In this document: piece by piece, positions 21,401 through 33,794 of the stretch
Layout of the letters: each line of letters opens with the position of its first letter
Position numbering within the stretch: the stretch's first letter is position 1
DNA from: Paralichthys olivaceus
Taxonomy: Eukaryota > Chordata > Actinopteri > Pleuronectiformes > Paralichthyidae
DNA length: 64,000 nt
Assembly (NCBI RefSeq): GCF_024713975.1
Contig: NC_091102.1
Coordinates: 18,191,501-18,255,500 of the forward strand
Direction of reading: 5' to 3'
Program-made: the position numbers and the translations under genes
The notes under the pieces: generated by a model
What the model was told of the DNA's origin: nothing
What the model saw: the letters and a program-made list of their open reading frames with translations, nothing else
Databases searched by the model: none

Positions 21401-23087
21401 TTGAATACTTTAAATATGCACTGCTGAACCAGCTGTTATTTTGAAGTTAGTTACATATTGAATTTTTTTTCAGTTAAAATTGGTATTGATGTGTGTAAAA
21501 TATTCTTTATGCTCAAGGTTTAGGGTGATGAGTCCTGTGCCTCTTTTTATTATATATATATTTTGTACTGTATTACCATTTTGTGTTTGATTCCCATTCA
21601 TTTAAATATCTAGTCAGATGTAATATTGTTCTTTGTTGATGAATTATGTGCACATTTCATAAATTTAGTTATAAGGAAACTGATCTGTTAGTTGGTATTA
21701 AGATATCTTTGTATGAAAAAAAAAAACATTGAGAAAAACAACACCTACTAAAGGAGAGAGAGAAAAAAGTCAATGGCCAACCGTTTCATTTAACACAGAG
21801 GTACCTGGTAAACATAGAAACATACATACCATCAAATTCATTGTAATAGTTTATTCCAAACATACACACAGATTTCAATAAACAATACTATTGGTCATCA
21901 ATTGCCACAGTGGCGCCCAATGTCGGGCTCCACGCAGCCAGAGACGAGGTCCTGCAGGCGGAGATGGCGTTGGTGCGAATGGCAGAGGGTACCATGTACC
22001 AGGAGCATGCAGCGGAGAACAGACGGCGGCTGTAAGCTCTCCAGAGGCAGGCAGAGAGCTGCACAATGCTGGTGGAAGGTCAGGCCGGATGGCTACCTGG
22101 CTCAGAGAGCATCTCCACCTGTACCAGAGGAATAATCAGCGCATTCGAGGGCTGTTAGCTGATTGATCCTCTGGAACAAAAGGAAGAGCCCGGCTGAGCT
22201 GTAAAGCAAGCCACCTGAAAACGTTATGTGACGGACAATTAAAGTTTGAGTTCTGAATTTATCGTCGATTGCCACAGTTTGCTTTGATGAATGTCTTTTT
22301 AGAAGAACATTATTTTATCAAACACTTTTTGTTTATCGAATGCTCTTTACACTAAGTGCTTCTTTTTTACTTGCTACCTAAACTAATGAAAAACATAATG
22401 TGAATTATGTTCATCTGATGGCCTTGTAAAATGTTATATGACAGGAATAAATGCATTTTTGAAAGTATGATTTTGGACTTCAGTGAAAATCAAAAGTAAA
22501 ATCAATCACTTTTATTCAAATATGCAAAAGGGAAATGTAAAAACTGCTTTTGACTTAAAATTATTAATAGCATTAGTTTTAATCTGTTATTCACATTTAT
22601 ACATATGACAGATTGTTTTAGGAAAACATCAGGAGTGCAAACAAACAAGTATTAATCTAGAGCTGGTTTTATTCCCAATCACTGTCTAAGCATCTTCATT
22701 GCCAGCAGTGTTTTACAAAGTCTCATCATCATGATTCTTCTGATGGAACCATGCACAACTTTGTCTTCATCTCAGGCAGCTTCCTTTCAAATGATCCCTT
22801 TAACATGTTGCAATAAAAATATTTGACTTTTGTTCATTCTCCATGTTGATTATTACCAGAAATTAAAAAAGGGTTGTATAAATAAGGCAGGAGACCAGCT
22901 TTCACCTCCTGTGAAACTGTTGAGAATCCTCACAGTAAAACTTTCATTTCACTGAGTCATTGTATGAGTCGTGCATTCGGGTCCAGTTGCTGCTTCAACT
23001 GTCACACAGTAGGAAGTAGAATGCCATGGAAGCAGCCCTATTAATTGGGTCATTTGGATATGAGGGAGACCTCATATCTATTTCATG
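21401..23087 (+). repeat. 3' flank block d2, copy 1
   Basis: Block repeated after psi-OR7, OR9 and OR14 (28910, 36941, 54888). It carries an LTR-element remnant in its middle. Its ends align with parts of d1, d3 and d4, so all 3' flanks look like diverged versions of one ancestor. GC-rich frames at 21875-22166 come from the LTR remnant and are not a host gene. Confidence 0.85.
21901..22277 (+). mobile_element. LTR-retroelement remnant, copy 1 (fossil)
   Basis: GC-rich island in AT-rich DNA. It opens with ATTGCCACAG then TGGCGCCCAATGTCGGG, like an LTR end plus a primer-binding site, and closes with the same GATTGCCACAG word. A gag-like coiled-coil stretch may follow the primer site. It is broken and has no pol. 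Age: older than the d2 duplications, since all four d2 copies carry it. The four copies differ in length. Confidence 0.45.
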
Positions 23088-23142
23088 AACTATTATTAAC
23101 AACGTAGTTGCATTTATTTCAATATTCATTTATGTATCTCAT
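23088..23142 (+). pseudogene. OR relic, TM5 piece, copy 1
   Basis: About 55 bp matching OR TM5 coding sequence (ACTATTATTAACAACGTAGT, translating as TIINNVVAFISIFIYVSH). It stops exactly where cassette M begins. The same relic precedes M at 30660, 38712 and 56660. Confidence 0.75.
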
Positions 23143-25035
23143 GTTTTACCCTTTTACATATCTGTGTCTGTCACGAGTTAGAAGTGTCAACAACCCCTCT
23201 GCTGGGTTCACTTGCTCATACCCTGCTGTGTTGAAAGTCTGCAGAAAATCCAGAGGCTCTCACTCGGACATTTGCACTCACACTGCGGAGGATTCCCAGA
23301 GTTCATTGCATGTCTGAAAGCAGCTAATGGCTCCTTTCAGAGGAGCTGATCACAGGAGGTTGGGCAATTTGAACCAAGGATATTAGGTGATAGGAGTTGA
23401 CAGTGACATAATTGTTGACAGTGTTGAAAAGAAGTTAAAGCTGAGAGACACGATAACCACTTTTAAGTCTAAAGTCTGGACCCACAATGGTTTTGACAAC
23501 ATCGATGGGTCAAACAAAATCCATAAGAATACACTACATGTAGTACCTCTGTGGTGAAAGTAAGGCACCAGCAACAACACAAAAAAACCCACCTGAATGA
23601 CAAGGGACAGTGCAGCTTCTATACTGGTCTCTAATTTGGTGTTTTAGGCCAATGCTGCATTGCAAAGCTGTGTGCAGCGACTCGCTTGCAGTATCGCACA
23701 CTCGTGTAATTATCCATAAAGTTTTTACCATCCATGCAGACAGCCAAACCTGATAGTTTCACCTGCAGTTGTGTAGGCACACCTAAGTGGCATGCTATGT
23801 ACTGTAGTTCCCTCTCTTACACAAGAACTTGTCTTAACACTTTCGTCTGACTATCTGTCACTCTGAATCTGTTGCACACGATGCACCATTGCTGCCACCA
23901 TACATTGACAAATTTCAGTGGGAAATGAGGAGAAATGGAATTTAAAAAATGATGGATCTACCCATTTATTCTCACCTGCTCCAAAATTGAACAGGTTCTT
24001 CTTTGGGTCATGTCACACCCCACCGCAAACCTTCATGGGAATAGGTTGAGTAGTTTTTACATCATCCTGCTAAGTAACAAACAGACACAGATGAAAACAT
24101 AACCTCCTTGGCAGAGACAATAAACCTATGGCCTTCGTCAATCCTGGATTAATAATGAGTTTAGAGAAAGGAGGAGAGCAAGCAGATGGAGGGATCATAG
24201 GTGGAAGCCAGAAAAATTACAGCTCTTATTGCAAACACTTTCTCAATTTCAATCAGGACACATTTATAGAGAAAACTAATAAGAATGGGTAATTGTGAAT
24301 AGGGGAATAGTCTTTGGTTGGTGTCATGCTGTCATGCACTTGCCCTCCTCCCTCCTCTGTGTTTTTGTGGGAGTTAATGTTGACTGAATGAACAATAATT
24401 GGACTGGAATGCTTGGTATATGTGAGTGTGTGATTGGTATGACATCGGCACCTACGCCCTGCACCACCATGAAAGAAACATCACACACTGCAGAACGCTG
24501 CAGCCAATGGCTCTGGATCAGGAGGAAACATCCCAACTGGGCCCCAACATGCTAGGGACATGCACCCAGGTCTGTTAAACCTGTGATGGGCCTGCCTTAG
24601 AAGAGTCTCGTGACTTGATGACACTAAGATGCACAACTGAAGACATGTCCCTCACATCACATCATTACTAACATCCGCTAACATCAACTGGTGGTTGGTG
24701 TTAATCAGTGTAGTAGATCAAAGGATATTCTCCATCTTGTGCTATGTTCTAGAAAGTGACAGCGTTTAGTTTAAAATGGCATAGAGGTAAAAGGTCCGAT
24801 CTAGTGAGCGGGCCACATGTCTTTCATATTACTGTCATACAAACCAGTGGACAGATTTACCTTTAGCCTCAGCGTACCCTCAAGTTCTGACTGTATCATT
24901 GATTACAAGGCCAAAACACTTGATGACTCTGAGGTGCACAACTAAATTTATGTTCATAACAGCCGCTGGTGGCCGATAACACCTGCTAACATCTACTGGT
25001 CACTTTCTTGTCCAATATTCCAATAAAATATTTCA
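23143..25035 (+). repeat. Cassette M, copy 1
   Basis: A 1.9-kb block found six times, each directly upstream of a flank-A gene. It starts TTTTACCCTTTTACATATCT and runs into flank A. It contains a reversed MITE-2 end (23160-23325), a 70-residue antisense frame kept in all copies (24324-24536) and two diverged copies of an ACTTGATGAC..CACAACT word at about 24615 and 24919. No recognisable protein. It could be an enhancer-bearing spacer, or passive DNA carried by tandem duplication. Confidence 0.85.
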
Positions 25036-25285
25036 ACTTCTTTTGGTGCAACAAGCTCTCCATAGATGACCTCTGGTATTACCTTGGTAATTTGGTAAAC
25101 AGCTGTGCGTGCGGATAGATGCTTAGTGATGAAAGGGTTTCCATACCACTGATTGGTTGGTTTTAATTCCCAGTTTGTCGATACTGTCCTCAGACAAGAT
25201 ACTAAGTGAGATGAGGAGACAGACCTTGTGTGTTAGTCAGGGAGGTATACTACAAAGGGAGGAAAGTACAGTTTTCTTTCTACTC
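25036..25285 (+). promoter_or_regulatory. Flank A of OR6 with conserved motif
   Basis: Copy of flank A; motif CCACTGATTGGTTGG at 25146-25160, 140 bp before the ATG. Directly follows cassette M. Confidence 0.5.
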
Positions 25286-26218
25286 ATGATGGATAACGTC
25301 TCTGTGATAACAATATTCTACCTTTCAGGTTTAAATGAGAAAATGAGCCACAGGTTTATTCTCTTCTTTCTCAGTTTGTTGTGTTACTGTGTCATTTTGC
25401 TGGTAAATATAACTCTTATTGTGACCATCATCTTGGATAAAAACCTCCATGAACCAATGTATATTCTGCTGTGTGCATTTTGCATGAATGGACTTTATGG
25501 AACAACAGGTTTCTTCCCCAAATTTCTGTGGGATCTGCTCTCTCCTGTTCATGTCATCTCTTATTCTGGATGTTTTCTTCAGGCTCAGGTACTGTACTCA
25601 TTTGCAGCCAGTGACCTCTCTTTTCTTACAGTAATGGCATATGACAGATATGTGGCTATATGTCGACCACTGCAGTATCACTCTGTCATGTCAAAGCAAA
25701 GACTCATAAAGTTACTGTGTTTCTCCTGGTTCACACCTTTCTGCATTGTAGGCTCAAATATTTGTCTGACATCCAGACTGAAGTTATGCAGCCCGTATAT
25801 TGCCAGACTCTTCTGTGTGAATTGGATCATTGTTGCACTTGCTTGTTTCCCAGCTGAAACTATTATTAACAACATAGTTGCATATATTTCAATAATCATT
25901 CATATATTTCATAGTGTATTTATAGTTTGGTCCTACATATTTCTCATTAAAACATGTGTAAATTCTATAGAAAACAGGGCAAAGTTCATGCAAACATGTG
26001 TGCCACATTTACTCTCCTTGATCACTTTTCTTTTCACTATACTTTTTGACTTTGTTAATATCAGGTTTGAATCAACATATTTATCTCAACCCCTGAAAAA
26101 CTTTATTTCAATGGAATTTCTTATCATACCTCCCATTATGAATCCTCTCATTTATGGTTTCAAATTGACCAAAATTCGAACGAGATTACAGGATGTTTTT
26201 ACTTTTAAAACCAGTTAA
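25286..26218 (+). CDS. Olfactory receptor OR6
   Basis: Intact 310-residue odorant GPCR. Start taken at MMDNVS; an in-frame ATG 129 bp upstream lies in flank A. Hallmarks as in OR4. Differences: T at residue 115 before MAYDRY (others have A), CMNG at 66-69, TM3 AQVLYSFAASD, TM4 FTPFCIVGS, TM5 IINNIVAYISIIIHIFHS, TM6 ILFDFVNIRFESTYLSQPL. The tail is short, ending LQDVFTFKTS, the type linked to 3' flank d3. OR12 and OR15 share the TM6-to-tail region. Confidence 0.94.
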   Translation: MMDNVSVITIFYLSGLNEKMSHRFILFFLSLLCYCVILLVNITLIVTIILDKNLHEPMYILLCAFCMNGLYGTTGFFPKFLWDLLSPVHVISYSGCFLQAQVLYSFAASDLSFLTVMAYDRYVAICRPLQYHSVMSKQRLIKLLCFSWFTPFCIVGSNICLTSRLKLCSPYIARLFCVNWIIVALACFPAETIINNIVAYISIIIHIFHSVFIVWSYIFLIKTCVNSIENRAKFMQTCVPHLLSLITFLFTILFDFVNIRFESTYLSQPLKNFISMEFLIIPPIMNPLIYGFKLTKIRTRLQDVFTFKTS

Positions 26219-28179
26219 CGTGTGTGCTGTTTCACCTGTTGATGGCTTTTGTTACACATTATTTTCTTATAGATTAACAACCGAGGGTTTTGCAGTTTCA
26301 TCAAACATTAGTTTGGTATGCGTTGCTGAATGTCTATTCAGAAGAATGTTTGCATTTTACAAAGTTTGTGTTGCATGTTTTTGTATATACGTGTTTATGT
26401 GTGTAGGGTGATTAATCATGTGCCTCTTTTAAAATTGTGACCACTCTAAATTAAACATTGAATGGTAGCATTTCCTTTTTGTATTTACATGATTTCCACT
26501 CATCTGATGGTCGAGTCAGTTGCACAGTGATTCATTGTTGGAAACTTCGGTGCACATTCAGTAAAAGGATGTCATTAGATATATTCAATTCAAATTCAAA
26601 ACAACTTTCTCCGTCACTGGAGGGCAATTGTACGGCACACAGAGCATGTCAAGACAAGTGAAAACAGGAAGGAAACAATGATGACATGAGTGCAAAGGAG
26701 TTGAACTGCCCTGGGAACAAAGGTTCTGCCCTTCTCCTCTGAGTCCTGCAGCCAGGGCAGCGAAGTCGGAGTCCTGAGGGGAGCCATTCAAACGCTGGGA
26801 AGAGAGCATATTTTCAATGTTGTGTAAATTTATTAAAGCCAGAATAATGTTACCATAAACATGTATCAAACAGTTTTGAAAATTATAAATCATGTATTTC
26901 CACTATGATAGAAAATAACCAGCAATGTCTGGTGGGAAGATGATCAATGTTATTAAAGCAAATGTTTGTCTGAAACTCACCAGGAGGGTAGACGAGTGAT
27001 GAGGATTCATTGTAAAACACAGGCTGTCTCTGCTTTTTGTAATTTACACTTTATCAAAACTCACATTCTGTTTGTTCTCATAACATATGAAAAATAAAGT
27101 CTTACATGTCACCAACTACAAGCCTTTTTGCTTCATATCCAAAGAATCTTACAGATGTTTATAGTATTTGTTTTGTAGCAGTTGCAAAAAGTAAAAGTGC
27201 AAAGCTCCAGTAATGTTTTTGCTTTGACTGTTTCACTGCCTCCAACACCTGTGTTGTCAATGGGGCCACTATAGATTTTTAATAAATTGCGACATAAAAC
27301 AGTCCTCATGACAGTAATTTGTAGTGAAGGCATTATTATGTGTATACATCAATTAAGATCAATGTTTGGTATTGCTGTTCAATTAAATCATATACTTGTG
27401 TTTGTGGATTAAAGGTTCAGTGTGTAATATTTAGGTGAAAGGGATCTATTGGCACAAATTGAACATAAAATAACCCTCATGATAATGTGTTATATCAAAA
27501 TTGTATGAATTGTAATTTTTTTTACCCCAGAACAGGCCCTTTATATCTAAATACTTTATATTTACATTGAGGGAATCCTCTCTATGGAGGCCGCCATGTT
27601 TTTAACAGTAGTCCAGACTGGACAAACTAAACAACTTTTGAGTTTTTATGTCAACTGAAGCTACCACAGATTCTCTTTGACGTATGGAAGGGGAAGGTGA
27701 GGTGAGGGGTATTCAGCTACAACATGCAATTTCACCACTAGATGTCACTAAATTCTACACACTGTACCTTTAAGTACTAGAGAAATAATGTGTTATGTTT
27801 AATGTCATTAAAAGCCACTGAGCAGGTTGGTCTAACTAGCTACTAACAGGCCACAATGGTCATGCATGCTATCAGGGCCATGTCATCAATATAAACTAAC
27901 ATGGGTGACTTTTTCCACTAAAAGTGTAATTGGAATGAAAAGAAACTAGTTTGTATAAATAATCATTCACAGTTTGTATCAGAGTTCAGGAATCTAACTC
28001 AAACTGATTCAATACCTACCTATGGAATCTTTTACATGAATCTTTTGGAATTTGAATGATAACTCATTTACATCCATAGTTTCATGTATTACAAGTAGAA
28101 AACCAAAACTTTGAAGCATTCTTTGTGATTTTTTTAACCATATTTTGTGGACTCATCTCATGATTTATCTAGAGACTAG
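26219..28179 (+). repeat. 3' flank block d3, copy 1
   Basis: Block repeated at 49290-51249 and, shortened, at 59818-60506. It contains a MITE-1 (27411-27771) and an inverted pair CTGCCCTGG (26706) / CCAGGGCAG (26752). Small frames such as 26458-26661 and an antisense 102-residue frame (26585-26893) are not recognised. It ends at the broken edge of psi-OR7. Confidence 0.8.
27411..27771 (+). mobile_element. MITE family 1, copy 3
   Basis: Begins AAAGGTTCAGTGTGTAATAT and ends TTCTACACACTGTACCTT. The inverted ends share AAGGT(T/A)CAGTGTGTA. Flanking TTA and TAA are compatible with a short target duplication. The same insertion is present in d3 copy 2, so it predates that duplication. Confidence 0.8.
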
Positions 28180-28909
28180 GGATCTGCTCTCTCCTGTTCA
28201 TCTCATCTCTTATTCTGGATGTCTTGTTCAGGCTTTAGTAATGTACTCTTACGTCTGCAGTGAACTCTCTTTTCTTGCAGTGATGGCATATGACAGATAT
28301 GTGGCTATATGTCGACCACTGCAGTATCACTCTGTCATGTCAAAGCAAAGACTCATAAAGTTAGTGTGTTTCTCCTGGTCCACACCTTTCTGCATTATAG
28401 GCACAAATATTTGTCTGACATCCAGACTGAAGTTATGCAGCCCGTATATTGCCAGACTCTTCTGTGTGAATTGGATCATTGTTACACTTGCTTGTTTCCC
28501 AGCTGAAACTATGGCGAACAGTATAGTTGCATATATTACAATATTACTTTATGTATCTCTTGGTGTATTTATAGTTTGGTCCTACATATTTCTCATTAAA
28601 ACATGTGTCAATTCTATAGAAAACAGGGCAAAGTTCATGCAAACATGTGTGCCACATTTACTCTCCTTGATCACTTTTCTTTTCACTCTACTTGTTGATG
28701 TTATGAATATGCGTTTTAGTTCAAAACAAATACCTCTACCTCTAAAAAACTTTGTTGCAATAGAATTTCTTGTCATACCTCCAATCATGAATCCTCTCAT
28801 TTATGGTTTCAAATTGACCAAAATTAGAAACAAACTTAGCAAAAAAGTTTACCTAAGTAAACTGTTAAGTTTTGGTGTACATTACAGAAACACAAAACCC
28901 TGTTTGTAA
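28180..28909 (+). pseudogene. psi-OR7, 5'-truncated olfactory receptor
   Basis: Homology starts at the codon for D83 (GATCTGCTCTCTCCTG) and stays open to the normal end with the KPCL tail. N-terminus, TM1 and TM2 are missing, with no flank A or B upstream. An ATG at 28145 lies in unrelated flank DNA. The retained part has MAYDRYVAIC, loop-2 cysteines and NPLIYG, TM3 ALVMYSYVCSE, TM4 STPFCIIGT. A five-helix product would not be a working receptor. Loss of the first 82 codons is the only defect I see, so the truncation may be recent or its sequence kept fresh by conversion. Confidence 0.9.
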
Positions 28910-30659
28910 TTGAATACTTTAAATATGCACTGCTGAACCAGCTGTTATTTTGAAGTTAGTTACATATTGAATTATTTTTCAGTTAAAATTGGTATTGATG
29001 TGTGTAAAATATTCTTTATGCTCAAGGTTTAGGGTGATGAGTCCTGTGCCTCTTTTTATTATATATATATTTTGTACTGTATTACCATTTTGTGTTTGAT
29101 TCCCATTCATTTAAATATCTAGTCAGATGTAATATTGTTCTTTGTTGATGAATTATGTGCACATTTCATAAATTTAGTTATAAGGAAACTGATCTGTTAG
29201 TTGGTATTAAGATATCTTTGTATGAAAAAATAAAACATTGAGAAAAACAACACCTACTAAAGGAGAGAGAGAAAAAAGTCAATGGCCAACCTTTTCATTT
29301 AACACAGAGGTACCTGGTAAACATAGAAACATACATACCATCAAATTCATTGTAATAGTTTATTCCAAACATACACACAGATTTCAATAAACAATACTAT
29401 TGGTCATCCATTGCCACAGTGGCGCCCAATGTCGGGCTCCACGCAGCCAGAGACGAGGTCCTGCAGGCGGAGATGGCGTTGGTGTGAATGGCAGAGGGTA
29501 CCATGTACCAGGAGCATGCAGCGGAGAACAGACGGCGGCTGTAAGCTCTCCAGAGGCAGGCAGAGAGCTGCACAATGTGGGTGGAAGGTCAGGCCGGATG
29601 GCTACCTGGCTCAGAGAGCATCTCCACCTGTACCAGAGGAATAATCAGCGCATTCGAGGGCTGTTAGCTGATTGATCCTCTGGAACAAAAGGCAGAGCCC
29701 GGCTGAGCTGTAAAGCAAGCAACCTGAAAACGTTATGTGACGGACAATTAAAGTTTGAGTTCTGAATTTATGTTTGCTCGTGTCATTAAGAAAGAATAAA
29801 GAATCTGAAAAGCGACTGGATTGTCTCTGGCTGTGATTGGGACATACCCGTTGCATCGTTGATGGCCACAGTTTGCTTTGATGAATGTATTTTAGAAGAA
29901 CATTATTTTATCAAACACTTTTTGTTTATCGAATGCTCTTTACACTAAGTGCTTCTTTTTTACTTGCTACCTAAACTAATGAAAAACATAATGGGAATTA
30001 TGTTCATCTGATGGCCTTGTAAAATGTTATATGACAGGAATAAATGCATTTTTGAAAGTATGATTTTGGACTTCAGTGAAAATCAAAAGTAAAATCAATC
30101 ACTTTTATTCAAATATGCAAAAGGGAAATGTAAAAACTGCTTTTGACTTAAAATTATTAATAGCATTAGTTTTAATCTGTTATTCACATGTATACATATG
30201 ACAGATTATTTTAGGAAAACATCAGGAGTGCAAACAAACAAGTATTAATCTAGAGCTGGTTTTATTCCCAATCACTGTCTAAGCATCTTCATTGCCAGCA
30301 GTGTTTTACAAAGTCTCATCATCATGATTCTTCTGATGGAACCATGCACAACTTTGTCTTCATCTCAGGCAGCTTCCCTTCAAAAGATCCCTTTAACATG
30401 TTGCAATAAAAATATTTGACTTTTGTTCATTCTCCATGTTGATTATTCCCAGAAATTTAAAAAGGGTTGTATAAATAAGGCAGGAGACCAGCTTTCACCT
30501 CCTGTGAAACTGTTGAGAAGTCACTGAGTCATTGTATGAGTCGTGCATTCGGGTCCAGTTGCTGCTTCAACTGTCACACAGTAGGAAGTAGAATGCCATG
30601 GAAGCAGCCCTATTAATTGGGTCATTTGGATATGAGGGAGACCGCATATCTATTTCATG
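28910..30659 (+). repeat. 3' flank block d2, copy 2
   Basis: Near-identical to d2 copy 1. Follows the KPCL tail of psi-OR7, which shows the broken gene kept its original 3' flank. Confidence 0.85.
29410..29872 (+). mobile_element. LTR-retroelement remnant, copy 2 (fossil)
   Basis: Same island as at 21901, longer at its 3' side, where an AATAAAG signal and a GGGACATACCCG stretch look like the 3' part of an LTR. Broken, no pol. Confidence 0.45.
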
Positions 30660-30714
30660 AACTATTATTAACAACGTAGTTGCATTTATTTCAATATTCA
30701 TTTATGTATCTCAT
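30660..30714 (+). pseudogene. OR relic, TM5 piece, copy 2
   Basis: Same 55-bp TM5 relic as at 23088, abutting cassette M. Confidence 0.75.
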
Positions 30715-32613
30715 GTTTTACCCTTTTACATATCTGTGTCTGTCACGAGTTAGAAGTGTCAACAACCCCTCTGCTGGGTTCACTTGCTCATACCCTGCTG
30801 TGTTGAAAGTCTGCAGAAAATCCAGAGGCTCTCACTCGGACATTTGCACTCACACTGCGGAGGATTCCCAGAGTTCATTGCATGTCTGAAAGCAGCTAAT
30901 GGCTCCTTTCAGAGGAGCTGATCACAGGAGGTTGGGCAATTTGAACCAAGGATATTAGGTGATAGGAGTTGACAGTGACATAATTGTTGACAGTGTTGAA
31001 AAGAAGTTAAAGCTGAGAGACACGATAACCACTTTTAAGTTCAAAGTCTGGACCCACAATGGTTTTGACAACATCGATGGGACAAACAAAATCCATAAGA
31101 CTACACTACATGTAGTACCTCTGTGGTGAAAGTAAGGCAACAGCAACAACACGAAAAAACCCACCTGAATGACAAGGGACAGTGCAGCTTCTATACTGGT
31201 CTCTAATTTGGAGTTTTAGGCCAATGCTGCATTACAAAGCTGTGTGCAGCGACTCGCTTGCAGTATCGCACACTGATGTAATTATCCATAAAGTTTTTAC
31301 CATCCATGCAGACAGCCAAACCTGTTTCACCTGCAGTTGTGTAGGCACACCTAAGTGGCATGCTATGTACTGTAGTTCCCTCTCTTACACAAGAACTTGT
31401 CTTTAACACTTTCGTCTGACTATCTGTCACTCTGAATCTGTTGCACACGATGCACCATTGCTGCCACCATACATTGACACATTTCAGTGGGAAATGAGGA
31501 GAAATGGAATTTAAAAAATGATGGATCTACCCATTTATTCTCACCTGCTCCAAAATTGAACGGGTTCTTCTTTGGGTCATGTCACACCCCACCGCAAACC
31601 TTCATGGGAATAGGTTGAGTAGTTTTTACATCATCCTGCTAAGTAACAAACACACACAGATGAAAACATAACCTCCTTGGCAGAGACAATAAACCTATGG
31701 CCTTCTTCAATCCTGGATTAATAATGAGTTTAGAGAAAGGAGGAGAGCAAGCAGATGGAGGGATCATAGGTGGAAGCCAGAAAAATGACAGCTCTTATTG
31801 CAAACACTTACTCAATTTCAATCAGGACACATTTATAGAGAAAACTAATAAGAATGGGTAATTGTGAATAGGGGAATAGTCTTTGGTTGGTGTCACGGTG
31901 TCATGCACTTGCCCTCCTCCCTCCTCTGTGTTTTTGTGGGAGTTAATGTTGACTGAATGAACAATGATTGGACTGGAATGCTTGGTATATGTGAGTGTGT
32001 GATTGGTATGACATCGGCACCTACGCCCTGCACCACCATGAAAGAAACATCACACACTGCAGAATGCTGCAGCCAATGGCTCTGGATCAGGAGGAAACAT
32101 CCCAACTGGGCCCCAAGATGCTAGGGACATGCACCCAGGTCTGTTAAACCTGTGATGGGCCTACCTTAGAAGAGTCTTGTGATTAAAAGGCAGATACACT
32201 TGATGACACTTAGATACACAACTGAAGACATGTCCCTCACATCACATCATTACTAACATCCACTGACATCAACTGGTGGTTGGTGTTAGTAGAACATACA
32301 AAGGATATTCTCCATCTTGTTCTATGTTCTAAAATGGGACAGCGTTTAGTTTAAAATGGCATAGAGGTAAAAGGTCCGATCTAGTGAGCGGGCCACATGT
32401 CTTTCATATTACTGCCATATAAGCCAGTAGACAGATTTACCTTTAGCCTCAGTGTACCCTCAAGTTCTGCCTGTATCATTGATTACAAGGCCAAAACACT
32501 TGATGACTCTGAGGTGCACAACTAAATTTATGTCCCTAACATCTGCTGGTGGCCGATAACACCTGCTCTCATCTACTGGTCACTTTTTTGTCCAATATTC
32601 CAATAAAATATTG
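30715..32613 (+). repeat. Cassette M, copy 2
   Basis: Second copy of M, before OR8. Antisense 70-residue frame at 31893-32105. No gene recognised. Confidence 0.85.
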
Positions 32614-32849
32614 CAACTTCTTTTGGTGCAACAAGCTCTCCATAGATGACCTCTGGTATTACCTTGGTAATTTGGTAAACAGATGCTTAGTGATGAAAGG
32701 GTTTCCAGACCACTGATTGGTTGGTTTTAATTCCCAGTTTGTCGATACTGTCCTCAGACAAGATACTAAGTGAGATGAGGAGACAGACCTTGTGTGTTAG
32801 TCAGGGAGGTATACTACAAAGGGAGGAAAGTAAAGTTTTCTTTCTACTC
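32614..32849 (+). promoter_or_regulatory. Flank A of OR8 with conserved motif
   Basis: Motif CCACTGATTGGTTGG at 32710-32724. This copy lacks about 13 bp (the CTGTGCGTGCGGA region) upstream of the motif compared with other A flanks. Confidence 0.5.
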
Positions 32850-33794
32850 ATGATGGATAACGTCTCTGTGATAACAATATTCTACCTTTCAGGTTTAAAT
32901 GACAAAATGAGCGAGAGGTTTATTCTCTTCTTTCTCAGTTTGTTGTGTTACTGTGTCATTTTGCTGGTAAATATAACTCTTATTGTGACCATCACCTTGG
33001 ATAAAAACCTCCATGAACCAATGTATATTCTGCTGTGTGCATTTTGCATGAATTCACTTTATGGAACAACAGGTTTCTTCCCCAAATTTCTGTGGGATCT
33101 GCTCTCTCCTGTTCATGTCATCTCTTATTCTGGATGTTTTCTTCAGGCTCAAGTAATGTACTCATTTGCCTGTGGTGACCTCTCTTTTCTTGCAGTGATG
33201 GCATATGACAGATATGTGGCTATATGTCGACCACTGCAGTATCACTCTGTCATGTCAAAGCAAAGACTCATAAAGTTAGTGTGTTTCTCCTGGTTCACAC
33301 CTTTCTGCATTATGGGCATAAATATTTGTCTGACAACAAGACTGAAGTTATGCAGCCCGTATATTGCCAGACTCTTCTGTATGAATTGGATCATTGTTAC
33401 ACTTGCTTGTTTCCCAGCTGAAACTATGGTGAACAGTATAGTTGCATATATTTCAATATTATTTTATGTATCTCATGGTGTATTTATAGTTTGGTCCTAC
33501 ATATATCTCATTAAAACATGTGTAAATTCTACAGAAAACAGGGCAAAGTTCATGCAAACATGTGTGCCACATTTACTCTCCTTGATCACTTTTCTTTTCA
33601 CTATACTGTTTGATGTTATGAATATGCGTTTTAGTTCAAAACAAATACCTCTACCTCTAAAAAACTTTGTTGCAATAGAATTTCTTGTCATACCTCCAAT
33701 CATGAATCCTCTCATTTATGGTTTCAAATTGACCAAAATTAGAAACAGACTACGCGGAATTGTTAGTTTAAAAACCAGTCTTGGTGTACATTAA
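32850..33794 (+). CDS. Olfactory receptor OR8
   Basis: Intact 314-residue odorant GPCR, start at MMDNVS. Hallmarks as in OR4. Distinctive sites: SERF at 21-24 (SHRF in many others), T at residue 49, TM3 AQVMYSFACGD, TM4 FTPFCIMGI, TTRLKLC instead of TSRLKLC in loop 2, MNW at 178-180, TM5 MVNSIVAYISILFYVS, TM6 ILFDVMNMRFSSKQ. The tail ends SLKTSLGVH and the following DNA is d1, as for OR4 and OR10. TM6 is of the type otherwise seen with the KPCL tail, so this gene is mosaic. Confidence 0.94.
   Translation: MMDNVSVITIFYLSGLNDKMSERFILFFLSLLCYCVILLVNITLIVTITLDKNLHEPMYILLCAFCMNSLYGTTGFFPKFLWDLLSPVHVISYSGCFLQAQVMYSFACGDLSFLAVMAYDRYVAICRPLQYHSVMSKQRLIKLVCFSWFTPFCIMGINICLTTRLKLCSPYIARLFCMNWIIVTLACFPAETMVNSIVAYISILFYVSHGVFIVWSYIYLIKTCVNSTENRAKFMQTCVPHLLSLITFLFTILFDVMNMRFSSKQIPLPLKNFVAIEFLVIPPIMNPLIYGFKLTKIRNRLRGIVSLKTSLGVH

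Noticed and set aside
21875-22166. GC-rich overlapping frames as a novel small gene
   Set aside because: They lie within the LTR-element fossil, occur on both strands, and are explained by base composition and duplication.
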